From NCBI RefSeq assembly GCF_964033635.1, contig NZ_OZ035533.1, positions 4,154,001 through 4,218,000 on the forward strand: DNA of 64,000 nt, read 5' to 3'. The notes under the pieces were generated by a model. That model was not told the origin of the DNA. It did no database searches and worked only from the letters and a program-made list of their open reading frames with translations. The DNA comes from Chitinophaga sp. MM2321 (GTDB lineage: Bacteria; Bacteroidota; Bacteroidia; Chitinophagales; Chitinophagaceae). The stretch's first letter is position 1. Each line of letters opens with the position of its first letter. The position numbers were made by a program, and so were the translations under genes. Positions 36,418-45,106 of the stretch are shown here, one piece after another.

Positions 36418-36915
36418 ATGAACAATTTGAACTTTCCCCCTGGCTTCTCTCCGGCTTCCAGGGTTTGGATATACCAGAGCAACAGACCATTCAATGAACA
36501 GGAGATTGTAGAGATCAACGAGCAGCTTCACCAGTTTACAGCGCAGTGGAATGCCCACGGCGAGCCTGTAAAGGGCTGGGGCGGTGTGGTGTTGAACCAG
36601 GTGATCGTGCTGATAGCAGACGAATCGCAGACAGCCGTAAGCGGTTGCAGTACAGACAGTTCCGTAAGGATCATTAAAAGCATTGAGCAACAATACCAGG
36701 TGAATATGTTTGACCGCCTGCTGCTGGGCTTTATCGTAAAAGATAAGGTGGAGTTGCTGCCGATGGCGCAATTATCCTATGCCCTGGAAAAAGGCTATAT
36801 CACAGAAGATACGCTATACCTTAATAATACCGTACTCAACAAGGCAGATCTGGACAGCAAGTGGCTGGTACCGGTGAAAGAGAGCTGGCTGGCGGCAAAA
36901 CTATACCAGGATTAA
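36418..36915 (+). CDS. Conserved Bacteroidota protein of unknown function
   Basis: 165 residues. Homologues in Bacteroidota are often labelled ABC transporter ATPase, but no Walker A or B motif is present, so I do not accept that name. VWIYQSNRPFNEQEIVEINE starts the conserved part; KGWGGVVLNQVIVLIADE is the core strand. Cytosolic, without catalytic signature. The last codons (TAC CAG GAT TAA) form the start of the hairpin at 36905. Confidence 0.8.
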   Translation: MNNLNFPPGFSPASRVWIYQSNRPFNEQEIVEINEQLHQFTAQWNAHGEPVKGWGGVVLNQVIVLIADESQTAVSGCSTDSSVRIIKSIEQQYQVNMFDRLLLGFIVKDKVELLPMAQLSYALEKGYITEDTLYLNNTVLNKADLDSKWLVPVKESWLAAKLYQD

Positions 36916-37074
36916 AGGATAAAAAGATTTACCAGGATGGGCGTTATATGTGATGATCGCGAAGATTATTCGCAAATATCATATATAACGCCCGTCCTGT
37001 ATAACACCATCCTGTATAACGTCTATTCAGTAAAACACCCATCCTGGTAAATCCTTTTATCCTTTAATCCTGGT
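36905..37074. repeat. Type I inverted repeat with several alternative right arms
   Basis: Left arm 36905-36945 pairs with right arm 37034-37074 (39 of 41 positions). The inner end of the left arm, GATGGGCGTT, can instead pair with 36987-36998 (AACGCCCGTCCT), or in part with 37003-37014 (AACACCATCCTG). A closing stem GCGAA/TTCGC lies inside. The left arm starts ACCAGGATTAAAGGAT as at 1170. The element lies between the 165-residue gene and miaB. Confidence 0.88.
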
Positions 37075-37114
37075 CCTTTCATCCTGTTTATGCCATTCTG
37101 TCATTTTTATTGCT

Positions 37115-37122
37115 TATTTTTG
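37115..37122 (+). promoter_or_regulatory. -7 box of miaB
   Basis: TATTTTTG, exact TAnnTTTG, 22 bases before the ATG at 37145. The expected -33 (37092-37095) is not conserved. Confidence 0.5.
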
Positions 37123-37144
37123 CCATCCAAAATTTTTGTTAGGA

Positions 37145-38557
37145 ATGCTGGACCAGGTTACCAAAGTGCATGATGAAAGTCGCCAGGGAGAAGCTTTTGC
37201 TCCCGAAGCTGCTGGCACCCAAACATATATAAAAAAGTTTTACATTGAAAGTTATGGCTGCGCCATGAATTTCAATGATAGTGAAATTGTTGCCTCCATC
37301 CTTAACCAGGAAGGATTTGGCGCCACCCGTAATGTGGACGAAGCAGATCTTATTCTCCTCAATACCTGCTCTATCCGTGAAAAGGCTGAGCAAACCGTGC
37401 GTAAACGTCTTACGGAATTCCGTAGCAGGAAAAAAGCGACGCCAGGATTGCTGGTAGGCGTATTGGGCTGTATGGCAGAACGTATTAAAGGCAAACTGCT
37501 GGAAGAAGAAAAGCTGGTAGACCTGGTAGTAGGTCCTGATGCCTATCGCAGCCTGCCTGCACTCATTGCAGAAGCCGGAACAGGGCAGAAATCAGTGAAT
37601 GTGTTACTGAGCCGCGAAGAAACCTATGGTGATATCAGCCCGGTAAGACTGGACAACAACGGCGTTACCTCCTTTGTGTCCATCATGCGGGGTTGCAATA
37701 ATATGTGTTCTTTTTGTGTGGTACCCTTTACCCGTGGCCGCGAACGCAGCCGCGACGCCTACTCCATTGTGCGGGAAGCCGAAGAACTTTTTGAAAACGG
37801 CTACCGCGAAGTAACCCTGCTGGGCCAGAACGTAGACTCCTACTACTGGACCAACGACGCAGGCACTGAAACAGTGACCTTCGCCCAGCTGCTGGAAAGG
37901 GTAGCACTGATCAATCCTTTGCTGCGCGTACGTTTCAGCACATCTCATCCGAAAGATATTACAGACGAAGTATTGTTTACCATCGCAAAACATGAAAACG
38001 TCTGCAACTATATTCACCTGCCCGTACAAAGCGGCAGTAACCGTATCCTTCAGCTGATGAACCGCACCTATACCCGCGAATGGTATATGAAGAAAGTAAC
38101 ACGCATCCGCGAAATACTGCCCGACTGCGGTTTATCTACCGACGTGATCACCGGCTTCTGCACAGAAACAGAAGAAGATCACCAGGAAACCCTGAACATG
38201 ATGCGTTTTGCACATTACGACCTCGCCTACATGTACTTCTATTCAGAACGCCCCGGTACCCTGGCAGAACGCCGCTACCAGGACGATGTGCCGGAAGACG
38301 TCAAGAAAAGAAGACTGGCGGAAGTAGTGGAATTGCATCGCAGCAACGCGGAAGCCGGCATGAAAAAGGATGTAGGCAAAACCTTCCGCGTATTGGTGGA
38401 AGGCACCTCCAAACGCTCTGCTGAACAACTCTTTGGCCGCAACGATCAAAACAAAGTGATCGTATTCCCCAAAGAGCAGTTTAAAAAGGGCGATTATGTA
38501 ATGGTGAAGATAGAAAGCTGTACCTCCGGTACACTGATAGGGAAAGCGATAGCGTAG
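37145..38557 (+). CDS. miaB: tRNA-2-methylthio-N6-dimethylallyladenosine synthase
   Basis: Radical-SAM methylthiotransferase that adds 2-methylthio to i6A37 of tRNA. 470 residues from ATG 37145. The auxiliary cluster cysteines are in [18 protein letters not shown] and [12 protein letters not shown]; the radical-SAM cysteines are in [20 protein letters not shown], the canonical CxxxCxxC. A TRAM domain ends the protein (about 400-470). An upstream TTG at 37136 is in frame but less likely. It heads a run shared across Bacteroidota with the sigma-54 activator, lptE and secG. Confidence 0.97.
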   Translation: MLDQVTKVHDESRQGEAFAPEAAGTQTYIKKFYIESYGCAMNFNDSEIVASILNQEGFGATRNVDEADLILLNTCSIREKAEQTVRKRLTEFRSRKKATPGLLVGVLGCMAERIKGKLLEEEKLVDLVVGPDAYRSLPALIAEAGTGQKSVNVLLSREETYGDISPVRLDNNGVTSFVSIMRGCNNMCSFCVVPFTRGRERSRDAYSIVREAEELFENGYREVTLLGQNVDSYYWTNDAGTETVTFAQLLERVALINPLLRVRFSTSHPKDITDEVLFTIAKHENVCNYIHLPVQSGSNRILQLMNRTYTREWYMKKVTRIREILPDCGLSTDVITGFCTETEEDHQETLNMMRFAHYDLAYMYFYSERPGTLAERRYQDDVPEDVKKRRLAEVVELHRSNAEAGMKKDVGKTFRVLVEGTSKRSAEQLFGRNDQNKVIVFPKEQFKKGDYVMVKIESCTSGTLIGKAIA

Positions 38558-38613
38558 CATCCTGGCTGCGGCTAACGAACATTTTTAACCATTAAACCAA
38601 CAGTCGAGCACTT

Positions 38614-39858
38614 ATGGACATACAGGCTATCAAAAACAGGTTTGGCATTATTGGAAATAGTCCCGCACTGAACTATGCATTGCAGGTGGCCGTACAAGTG
38701 GCCAATACAGACCTGACGGTGCTGATCAACGGTGAAAGTGGTGTAGGTAAAGAAGTTTTTTCGCAGATCATTCACACACTGAGTGCACGCAAACATAATC
38801 CCTTTATTGCTGTCAACTGCGGCGCCATACCGGAAGGAACGATTGATTCGGAACTCTTCGGCCATGAAAAAGGGTCCTTTACCGGCGCTGTAGACAGCCG
38901 CAAAGGTTATTTCGAAACGGTCAACGGCGGTACCATCTTCCTCGATGAAATCGGTGAAATGCCCCTTGGCACACAAGCCCGCCTGCTGCGCGTACTGGAA
39001 ACCGGTGAATACATCCGCGTAGGCTCTTCCAAAGTACAGAAAACCGACGTCCGCGTGGTAGCCGCTACCAACCGCGATCTGCTGGAACGTACCCAGCACG
39101 GCAAATTCAGGGAAGATCTCTACTACCGGCTCAATACCGTTCCTATCCGTGTTCCCGCACTGCGCGACCGCAAAGAAGATATTCCTTTACTGTTCCGTAA
39201 ATTTTCGGTCGATTTCTCCGAAAAATATAAAACACCTTCTATACAACTGGAAGAAGAAGCCCGCAATGTGCTCGTAAATTATCCCTGGCGGGGTAACATA
39301 CGCGAACTGAAAAATATAGCAGAGCAAATTTCCGTTTTATCAACAGACAAACTGGTCACCGTCCATGATCTCAAACGGTTCCTGCCCGAACAACCGGAAA
39401 TGAACCGTCTGCCCATGCTGGCGGCGCCGCAACAATCCCATGGTGGCGACTTTTCCAGTGAAAGGGATATCCTGTACAAGTTGTTCTTTGATATGAAGAA
39501 AGATGTGACAGAGGTGAAGAAAATGTTCTTCGACATTTTACAGAACCCGAATATGACGCATCCTACGGACTATCATCCGGAAAATCATGTGCTGCACAAT
39601 TATCAGTCTAATAATAATAACGAGATGAATGTGCAGCCAACCAACATAAACAGTGCACAGCCGATCATCCTGCAGGATAATAAAATTGATCATCATGAAG
39701 AAGTGGAAGAAACGCTGTCCATTGCTGATAAAGAAAAAGAACTGATCGTAAAAGCCCTGAAGAAACATAAAGGCAAACGGAAAGATGCAGCCCTTGACCT
39801 GGGCATTTCTGAAAGAACGCTTTACCGCAAACTGAAAGAATATAACATCGCTGAATAA
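38614..39858 (+). CDS. Sigma-54-dependent transcriptional activator
   Basis: 414 residues. It starts directly with the AAA+ domain, without a receiver or GAF domain. Walker A is GESGVGKE (40-47); the sigma-54 contact loop is GSFTGA (87-92), with Ser for the usual Ala. A linker rich in Asn, His and Gln (about 305-365) is followed by a Fis-type helix-turn-helix (KKHKGKRKDAALDLGISERT). Lacking a sensory domain, it may be constitutively active or controlled by an unknown partner. In Bacteroidota it commonly lies next to lptE and secG. Confidence 0.92.
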   Translation: MDIQAIKNRFGIIGNSPALNYALQVAVQVANTDLTVLINGESGVGKEVFSQIIHTLSARKHNPFIAVNCGAIPEGTIDSELFGHEKGSFTGAVDSRKGYFETVNGGTIFLDEIGEMPLGTQARLLRVLETGEYIRVGSSKVQKTDVRVVAATNRDLLERTQHGKFREDLYYRLNTVPIRVPALRDRKEDIPLLFRKFSVDFSEKYKTPSIQLEEEARNVLVNYPWRGNIRELKNIAEQISVLSTDKLVTVHDLKRFLPEQPEMNRLPMLAAPQQSHGGDFSSERDILYKLFFDMKKDVTEVKKMFFDILQNPNMTHPTDYHPENHVLHNYQSNNNNEMNVQPTNINSAQPIILQDNKIDHHEEVEETLSIADKEKELIVKALKKHKGKRKDAALDLGISERTLYRKLKEYNIAE

Positions 39859-39880
39859 ACGAATTAATATCATTATAACA

Positions 39881-40402
39881 ATGATCACTACTATCAAAGC
39901 ATTCATCACCATTGCCTTCTTTGCACTCCTGAGTGGTTGCAGTGTAAAATATTCCACTACCGGCGCCAGTATTGAACAGGGTGCCAAAACGGTAAATGTG
40001 CGTTTCATTGAAAACAGGGCGCCTATCAATAACCCGACTTTAAGCCAGCAACTGACACAAAAGCTGCGCGATAAGATCCAGTCGCAAACCAGTCTTACCC
40101 AGGTAAACGAAAACGAGGCGAAAGCTGATTACGAATTAAAAGGCAACATTACCGGTTACTCTTTTTCCAATGCGGCGGTAACAAATGTTGACCAGGCTGC
40201 CACTTCCCGTTTGAATGTGACCGTAAATATTACCATGATCAAACGTATAGGTGATAAGAAAGGGTTCAGCCAGTCATTTACCCGCTCCGCAGACTTCTCT
40301 GCCAGCCAGCTTCCCAGCACCGTAGAAAATAACCTGCTGCAAAGCACTATTATCCCCGGCATTGTGGATGATGTGTTTAACCGCTCTTTTGCAAACTGGT
40401 AG
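39881..40402 (+). CDS. lptE: LPS assembly lipoprotein LptE
   Basis: 173 residues. The lipoprotein signal ends with the lipobox LLSGC, with the lipidated Cys near residue 20. The rest (TVNVRFIENRAPINNPTLSQ, then alternating strands) matches the LptE fold seen in Bacteroidota. It works with LptD to insert LPS into the outer membrane. It starts 22 bases after the sigma-54 activator gene and is followed by the Glu-rich gene and secG. Confidence 0.88.
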   Translation: MITTIKAFITIAFFALLSGCSVKYSTTGASIEQGAKTVNVRFIENRAPINNPTLSQQLTQKLRDKIQSQTSLTQVNENEAKADYELKGNITGYSFSNAAVTNVDQAATSRLNVTVNITMIKRIGDKKGFSQSFTRSADFSASQLPSTVENNLLQSTIIPGIVDDVFNRSFANW

Positions 40403-40444
40403 AAATATTCCAACGGCCCATAATTTTTATTACATTAGCGGACT

Positions 40445-41560
40445 ATGATCGCAAACAGGATAATAGCACATGTCTTTCTTCAATCTGACCTGCAACAGGT
40501 AACGGAAGCAGCAATGGAACAGCTGGTGGCAGAACACCCCTATTTCTCTACCGCCCGCCTGTTACTCGCGAAGAAAGTATATAGCCATACCAGTGATCTG
40601 CGTAATGCGGCTGTTAAAAAGGCCATGTTATACACAGTACAGCCGCATCATTTTTATCAGTTCATCACAAACGCACCGGTAGCAACTACCATCCCGGAAC
40701 CATTACCGGTGGATACCGTTGCTGCTGTGCAGGAAGAAACCCCGGAAGAAATAGCGCCTGTTGTAGCGGAAGAAGAAGAAATTGCTGTAGCAGCAACAAT
40801 GACTGCTATAGCGGAAGAAGAAGCAATATCTGCGGAAGAAACAATGACTGCCGCAGTGGAAGAAGAAGAAATGCCGGTGGAAGAAACAATGACCGCTATT
40901 ACACAGGAAGAAATACCTGCGGAAGAAACAATAATGACTGCCGCAGTGCAGGAAGATGAAATACAGGTAGAAGAAACAGTGGATGCCACTACTGTTACCT
41001 TATCGGAAGCACCCGCTGAAAAAACAGGAAAAACGACGAGCGCAGCCGCAGAGATCCGGGATACCCCCGATTCTACCCTGCCCATTAAAATATTCCCGCT
41101 GGCATTACCTGAAGAAGAAGAAACTGTCCTTACCTATCAACCTTTGTACACAGACGATTACTTCGCCTATAAACGGTTGAAAGACCCTGGCGGAGGGGAT
41201 GAATTAAATGATCAGGGTATGGCAGAAATGAGAAGCTTTACATCATGGCTAAAGGAAATAAAAGATAGTTTTGCGGGGAAAACGAGTAAAGACTGGTATC
41301 ACCAACAGTTGCACCGTATTTATGAGGAAGATGAAGAGCCGGAAGTATCTGAAACAGTAGAGAGAATGGCTATGGATTCTATCACTTTCAATAATGATAT
41401 CGTGTCTGAAACACTGGCTGAAATCTGGGTGCGACAGCAACAGTACTCAAATGCCATCCGGATTTATCAAAAATTAAGTTTGCTTAATCCCGACAAAAAC
41501 GCTTATTTTGCGCAAAAGATACAAGAATTAAAGTCACAAACAGATAAAAATAAACGGTAA
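40445..41560 (+). CDS. Hypothetical protein with Glu-rich repeats, between lptE and secG
   Basis: 371 residues. The N-terminal 75 residues (HPYFSTARLLLAKKVYSHTS) and C-terminal 110 residues (ending in SNAIRIYQKLSLLNPDKNAY, a TPR-like helix pair) are conserved; the middle, about 85-190, is low-complexity with repeated units like EETMTAAVEEEEMPV. The C-terminus and position suggest a helper near LptE and SecG, but the function is unknown. It ends 5 bases before secG. Confidence 0.78.
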   Translation: MIANRIIAHVFLQSDLQQVTEAAMEQLVAEHPYFSTARLLLAKKVYSHTSDLRNAAVKKAMLYTVQPHHFYQFITNAPVATTIPEPLPVDTVAAVQEETPEEIAPVVAEEEEIAVAATMTAIAEEEAISAEETMTAAVEEEEMPVEETMTAITQEEIPAEETIMTAAVQEDEIQVEETVDATTVTLSEAPAEKTGKTTSAAAEIRDTPDSTLPIKIFPLALPEEEETVLTYQPLYTDDYFAYKRLKDPGGGDELNDQGMAEMRSFTSWLKEIKDSFAGKTSKDWYHQQLHRIYEEDEEPEVSETVERMAMDSITFNNDIVSETLAEIWVRQQQYSNAIRIYQKLSLLNPDKNAYFAQKIQELKSQTDKNKR

Positions 41561-41565
41561 TATTT

Positions 41566-41916
41566 ATGTTATTAATTTTCGGTATCCTGATCATATTAGC
41601 CTGTATTTTGTTAGGCTTCTTCGTGCTGATCCAGAACCCTAAAGGAGGCGGTTTATCCGGTTCATTTGGCGGGATAGGCAATCAGGTGATTGGGGTGCGT
41701 CAAACAACGGATGTTCTGGAAAAAGGTACCTGGATCATAGCTGTAGTTATTGCTATACTATGCCTGACCGCACCTTTCTTTATTGGTAAATCGGCTAAAG
41801 GACCAGTTTCTGCTCCTACCGCTGTAGAAAAAGCTTCAGCTGGTCAACCGGTTCCGCAGCAGGCACCTGCTCAGTTACCAGCACCTGCACCGCTGCCTGC
41901 ACCTGATAAGAAATAA
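41566..41916 (+). CDS. secG: Preprotein translocase subunit SecG
   Basis: 116 residues. Two membrane segments (MLLIFGILIILACILLGFFV and WIIAVVIAILCLTAPFFI) flank the family motif NPKGGGLSGSFGG. The C-terminal 35 residues are Pro/Ala-rich, as often in Bacteroidota. A terminator follows 25 bases later. Confidence 0.95.
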   Translation: MLLIFGILIILACILLGFFVLIQNPKGGGLSGSFGGIGNQVIGVRQTTDVLEKGTWIIAVVIAILCLTAPFFIGKSAKGPVSAPTAVEKASAGQPVPQQAPAQLPAPAPLPAPDKK

Positions 41917-41940
41917 TCTTACCTGAATAATATTTAATGA

Positions 41941-41968
41941 AACCTCGCCGTTAAAAGCGAGGTTTTTT
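41941..41968 (+). terminator. Rho-independent terminator after secG
   Basis: AACCTCGC, 8-base loop, GCGAGGTTTTTTC. It ends the sigma-54/lptE/secG run. Confidence 0.92.
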
Positions 41969-42095
41969 CTTGATTACAAATTACTAATGACGGATTCACG
42001 GAGGAAATTAGCCAACAGACCATATCTCAATCTTATGCGCTCCTCCACAGCTCCGCAATTCGTAATCCGCACTTCGTAATTCTCTAAAACGGGTT

Positions 42096-43139
42096 ATGGC
42101 AAAAAAAAAGAAACCTACCTCCATCTGGCTCAAACGATCACTCGTAATAGCAGCTTGCCTGGCTGCCGGCGCCCTGGTATACATTTCTTACCGGGTATTT
42201 GGTCCAAATACAAAAGCATTTGGTGACTCCCGCTATTTTTATGTACGTACCGGCAGCACGTATGCCAATGTACTTGATGGACTGGAAGATCAGGGCATCG
42301 TCCGCAACCGCGCCAGCTTTAACTGGGTGGCCAAAGAACTGAAGTATCCTTCCCGCGTAAAAGCCGGCCGCTATAAAATAACCAACGGCATGAGCAACTT
42401 CGATATCGTGAAGCTGCTGCGCTCCGGCAAACAGGTACCTGTTGTACTGGTGATCAACAAACTACGCACGAAAGAAGATCTCGTAAAGAAAGTATCCAAT
42501 AACCTGGAAGCAGATTCCAACGCCCTGCGCGCACTCATGAAGGACCAGGTATACCTGCGGCAGTTCGGGCTGGACACCAACACTGTTATGTGTGCGGTAG
42601 TGCCAAACACCTACGAATTTTACTGGAATACCAGCGCGGAAACTGTCTTCAAAAAACTGGAAAAAGAAAGAGAAGAATTCTGGACAGCAGACCGCAAAGA
42701 ACGTGCAAAGGCCCTGGGACTTTCCACTGAATCAGTAACCGTACTCGCTTCTATCATAGACGAAGAATCCAACAAAGCAGATGAAAAACCGCTGATTGCC
42801 AGCGTGTATCTCAATCGCTACCGTAAAGGCATGCGCCTGCAGGCCGATCCTACTGTAAAATTTGCTTTGCAGGACTTCGGTCTTAAAAGAATCCTTAAAG
42901 TGCATACGCAGTTTGATTCTCCGTATAACACTTACCGTTATGACGGTCTTCCACCCGGCCCTATCTGTACGCCATCTATAAAAACACTGAATGCTGTGCT
43001 GGATTCCCCTGAAACAGACTATCTTTATTTTTGCGCGAGGTCCGATTTCTCCGGCTACCACGCATTTGCAGCTACATATGCGGAACACCTGATCAACGCA
43101 AGAAAATACCAGGCAGAACTCAATAAAAGAGGATATTAA
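42096..43139 (+). CDS. mltG: Endolytic murein transglycosylase MltG
   Basis: 347 residues. It has an N-terminal membrane anchor (about 14-32) and a YceG-like domain that cuts nascent glycan strands. The catalytic region LASIIDEESNKADEKPLIAS has an invariant glutamate (about 224), followed by RLQADPTVKFAL and YNTYRYDGLPPGPICTPS, both hallmarks of MltG. The stop is followed by a degenerate type II hairpin. Confidence 0.95.
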   Translation: MAKKKKPTSIWLKRSLVIAACLAAGALVYISYRVFGPNTKAFGDSRYFYVRTGSTYANVLDGLEDQGIVRNRASFNWVAKELKYPSRVKAGRYKITNGMSNFDIVKLLRSGKQVPVVLVINKLRTKEDLVKKVSNNLEADSNALRALMKDQVYLRQFGLDTNTVMCAVVPNTYEFYWNTSAETVFKKLEKEREEFWTADRKERAKALGLSTESVTVLASIIDEESNKADEKPLIASVYLNRYRKGMRLQADPTVKFALQDFGLKRILKVHTQFDSPYNTYRYDGLPPGPICTPSIKTLNAVLDSPETDYLYFCARSDFSGYHAFAATYAEHLINARKYQAELNKRGY

Positions 43140-43144
43140 ATATT

Positions 43145-43275
43145 GGGGGATTTTTTGATTTACGAATTTGGGGGGTTGAAGTCCATAGAAGATTGTTTGA
43201 GATTTGGTTTTTAAAACCCAACCCCCCACTGAAAATAAAATCCGTCAATCAAAAATCCGTCAATCAAAAAATCAA
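43145..43275. repeat. Degenerate type II inverted repeat
   Basis: The left part GGGGGATTTTTTGATTTACG (43145 on) with GGGGGGTTG matches CAACCCCCC (43219 on) and a doubled AATCCGTCAATCAAAAA on the right. It is a decayed or rearranged copy of the type II hairpins. It ends just before the probable TTG start of the YihY gene at 43280. Confidence 0.65.
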
Positions 43276-43279
43276 CATC

Positions 43280-44254
43280 TTGGTCTTTAAACCCGAAAAC
43301 ATCATCTTTCGTTCACGCCCTTACAAATGGCTGGTCAACCGCAGCAAAACGCTGATCCTGCCAGGATTTGAAGGATTGCCGTTGTATGATGTACTTAAAT
43401 ATTTCGGGCAGGAAACCAAAAGCCGGGGCTTAGGCGACCGCGCCCGGGCCATCTCGTTTAATTTTCTCCTGGCTATCCCTCCTTTTTTCATCTTCCTGTT
43501 TACATTGGTACCCTATGTACCCGTGAAAAACATCGAGCCAACACTCTATGACCTGGCCCAGGACCTTACGCCCAACTACAATACCTATATGATCGTGCGG
43601 GAAATGATCCACGATTTCCTGTATACACACCGAAACGGGTTATTGTCTGTCGCCTTTCTGATGGGCTTCTTCTATTCCTCTAATGGGGTGATGGGTATAC
43701 TGCGCTCTTTCAGCAAAATAGAAGGCGCCGGTTTTCGTAAAAGGAAATGGTGGCAGAACCGTCTCATTGCGCTGGAACTGACAGCCATCCTGGTACTGTT
43801 GCTGCTTATCACAGTAGCATTGGTGATTGCCCAGGGCGCTACCCTACGCTGGTTGTTTACCCTCATCGGTATAAAAAGTGAGCTCCTCCGGAATGTGATT
43901 GATATAGCCCGCTGGATCCTGATCATCATGCTCTTCTTTTCCATCAATTCTGTGCTATACAGGATTGGCGCCGCTACCACAAAAAAATGGAAATTTGTTA
44001 CAGCAGGTGCTGCAGTGGCTACTATCTGCATGATCCTCGTCACCCTGGGCTTCTCTTACTTTGTTAATAATTTTGGCAACTACAATAAGATCTACGGTTC
44101 CATTGGTACTATCCTGATCCTCATGTTATGGGTCTTTTTCAACTCCTATATTCTGCTGATCGGCTTTGAACTCAATGCCAGTATCCGCGCCCTCAGCGAT
44201 GCAAGACAGGAACGGGAAAAAGAAGCCGTTCTTCACCCGGAAGATCTGTCATAA
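43280..44254 (+). CDS. YihY/BrkB family inner-membrane protein
   Basis: 324 residues from TTG 43280; the open frame reaches TTG 43193, but that part is repeat sequence. No ATG precedes the conserved region. Six hydrophobic segments (for example ISFNFLLAIPPFFIFLFTLV near 62 and IYGSIGTILILMLWVFFNSY near 275) match YihY. LGDRARAISFNF and MGFFYSSNGVMGILRSF are family signatures. The function of YihY proteins is unclear; the old ribonuclease BN name is not supported. Confidence 0.88.
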   Translation: MVFKPENIIFRSRPYKWLVNRSKTLILPGFEGLPLYDVLKYFGQETKSRGLGDRARAISFNFLLAIPPFFIFLFTLVPYVPVKNIEPTLYDLAQDLTPNYNTYMIVREMIHDFLYTHRNGLLSVAFLMGFFYSSNGVMGILRSFSKIEGAGFRKRKWWQNRLIALELTAILVLLLLITVALVIAQGATLRWLFTLIGIKSELLRNVIDIARWILIIMLFFSINSVLYRIGAATTKKWKFVTAGAAVATICMILVTLGFSYFVNNFGNYNKIYGSIGTILILMLWVFFNSYILLIGFELNASIRALSDARQEREKEAVLHPEDLS

Positions 44255-44374
44255 CACTTGATAAATATTTCTATTTTATTATATTTTGTTATATCTTTCT
44301 GTCATTTTCTTACACCTGGTAAGTGAGATCCTGTTGCATTATTATTTTTATCCTGGACACGAAAACCGTTTGCT

Positions 44375-44980
44375 ATGCTCAAGTCCGCGCTCTATTTAAC
44401 CTGTACCGTATTATTCACCACCTTTCAATCTATAGGAGAAACACCGCTGGAGCCGGGTGCTGCTATACCCAAACCGGAGACCCGCTGGCTGGATATTTCC
44501 GGAAAGGAAATTTCACTCAACACCGCAAAAGGTGGTAATGGTCTGCTGGTCATATTTGCCGGCAACCGTTGCCCGTACATGCTCCGCAACCAGGAAAGGT
44601 TACACCGCATCTGTACTTTTGCCCGCAAAAATAATATTGGGGTGGTGCTGGTCAATTCAAATGAAGCCAGCCGCGCAGAAGGAGAATCATTGACTGCCAT
44701 GAAAGACTATGCAGCCGAACAGCAATACGCCTGGTATTATATTATAGATAAAAATGCAGCACTGGCAGATGCTTTTGATGCCAGCCATACACCGGAATCT
44801 TATCTCTTTGATAAAAACAGCCGCCTCGTATATAAAGGTGCATTGGACGATAGCCCCGGTAATGCCAACGCTGTTAAAACACAGCTGCTGCAAAATGCCA
44901 TGAACGAAATGCTGGCAGGCAAAGCCCCGGCTATAAATAGTTCCAATAGCCTGGGGTGTAATATTAAGAGAAGACGATAA
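44375..44980 (+). CDS. Thioredoxin-like redoxin (AhpC/TSA) protein
   Basis: 201 residues, probable N-terminal signal (MLKSALYLTCTVLFTTFQSI). The thioredoxin-like core has LLVIFAGNRCPYMLRN at about 62-77: one active cysteine with no second cysteine in CxxC position (CPYM). YLFDKNSRLVYKGALDDSPG near 151-170 is the conserved cis-Pro side. It may be a one-cysteine peroxidase or redox sensor. It ends one base inside the hairpin at 44980. Confidence 0.82.
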   Translation: MLKSALYLTCTVLFTTFQSIGETPLEPGAAIPKPETRWLDISGKEISLNTAKGGNGLLVIFAGNRCPYMLRNQERLHRICTFARKNNIGVVLVNSNEASRAEGESLTAMKDYAAEQQYAWYYIIDKNAALADAFDASHTPESYLFDKNSRLVYKGALDDSPGNANAVKTQLLQNAMNEMLAGKAPAINSSNSLGCNIKRRR

Positions 44981-45106
44981 ATAAATATTTTGGAATTTTT
45001 TGATTTACGAATTTAGAGATTTAAAATGCAGCGGAGATCTACGTAAAAATTCCGCTGCATTTTAAATCTCTAAATTCGTAAATCAAAAAATTCCAAAATA
45101 TTTATT
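44980..45106. repeat. Longest perfect inverted repeat (type II hairpin, 56-bp arms)
   Basis: Arms 44980-45035 and 45051-45106, 56 bases, perfectly complementary, loop 15 bases. It contains TTTTTTGATTTACGAATTTAG and AATGCAGCGGAGAT. It lies between convergent genes: the redoxin stop ends at 44980 and the M14 peptidase stop (45104-45102) is inside the right arm. Compared with 6164 the sequence differs at several places, and every change is matched in the opposite arm. Confidence 0.96.

Noticed and set aside
36418..36915. Naming the 165-residue protein an ABC transporter ATPase
   Set aside because: No Walker A, Walker B or signature motif is present.
40790..40985. CRISPR-like or minisatellite repeat
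   Set aside because: The repeats keep the reading frame, lack constant spacers and are part of a Glu-rich coding region.
41970..42082. Possible further inverted repeat between secG and mltG
   Set aside because: AATTACGAA- and CGGAGG-like parts recur on both sides, but I cannot pair them over more than about 10 bases, so it is at best a relic.
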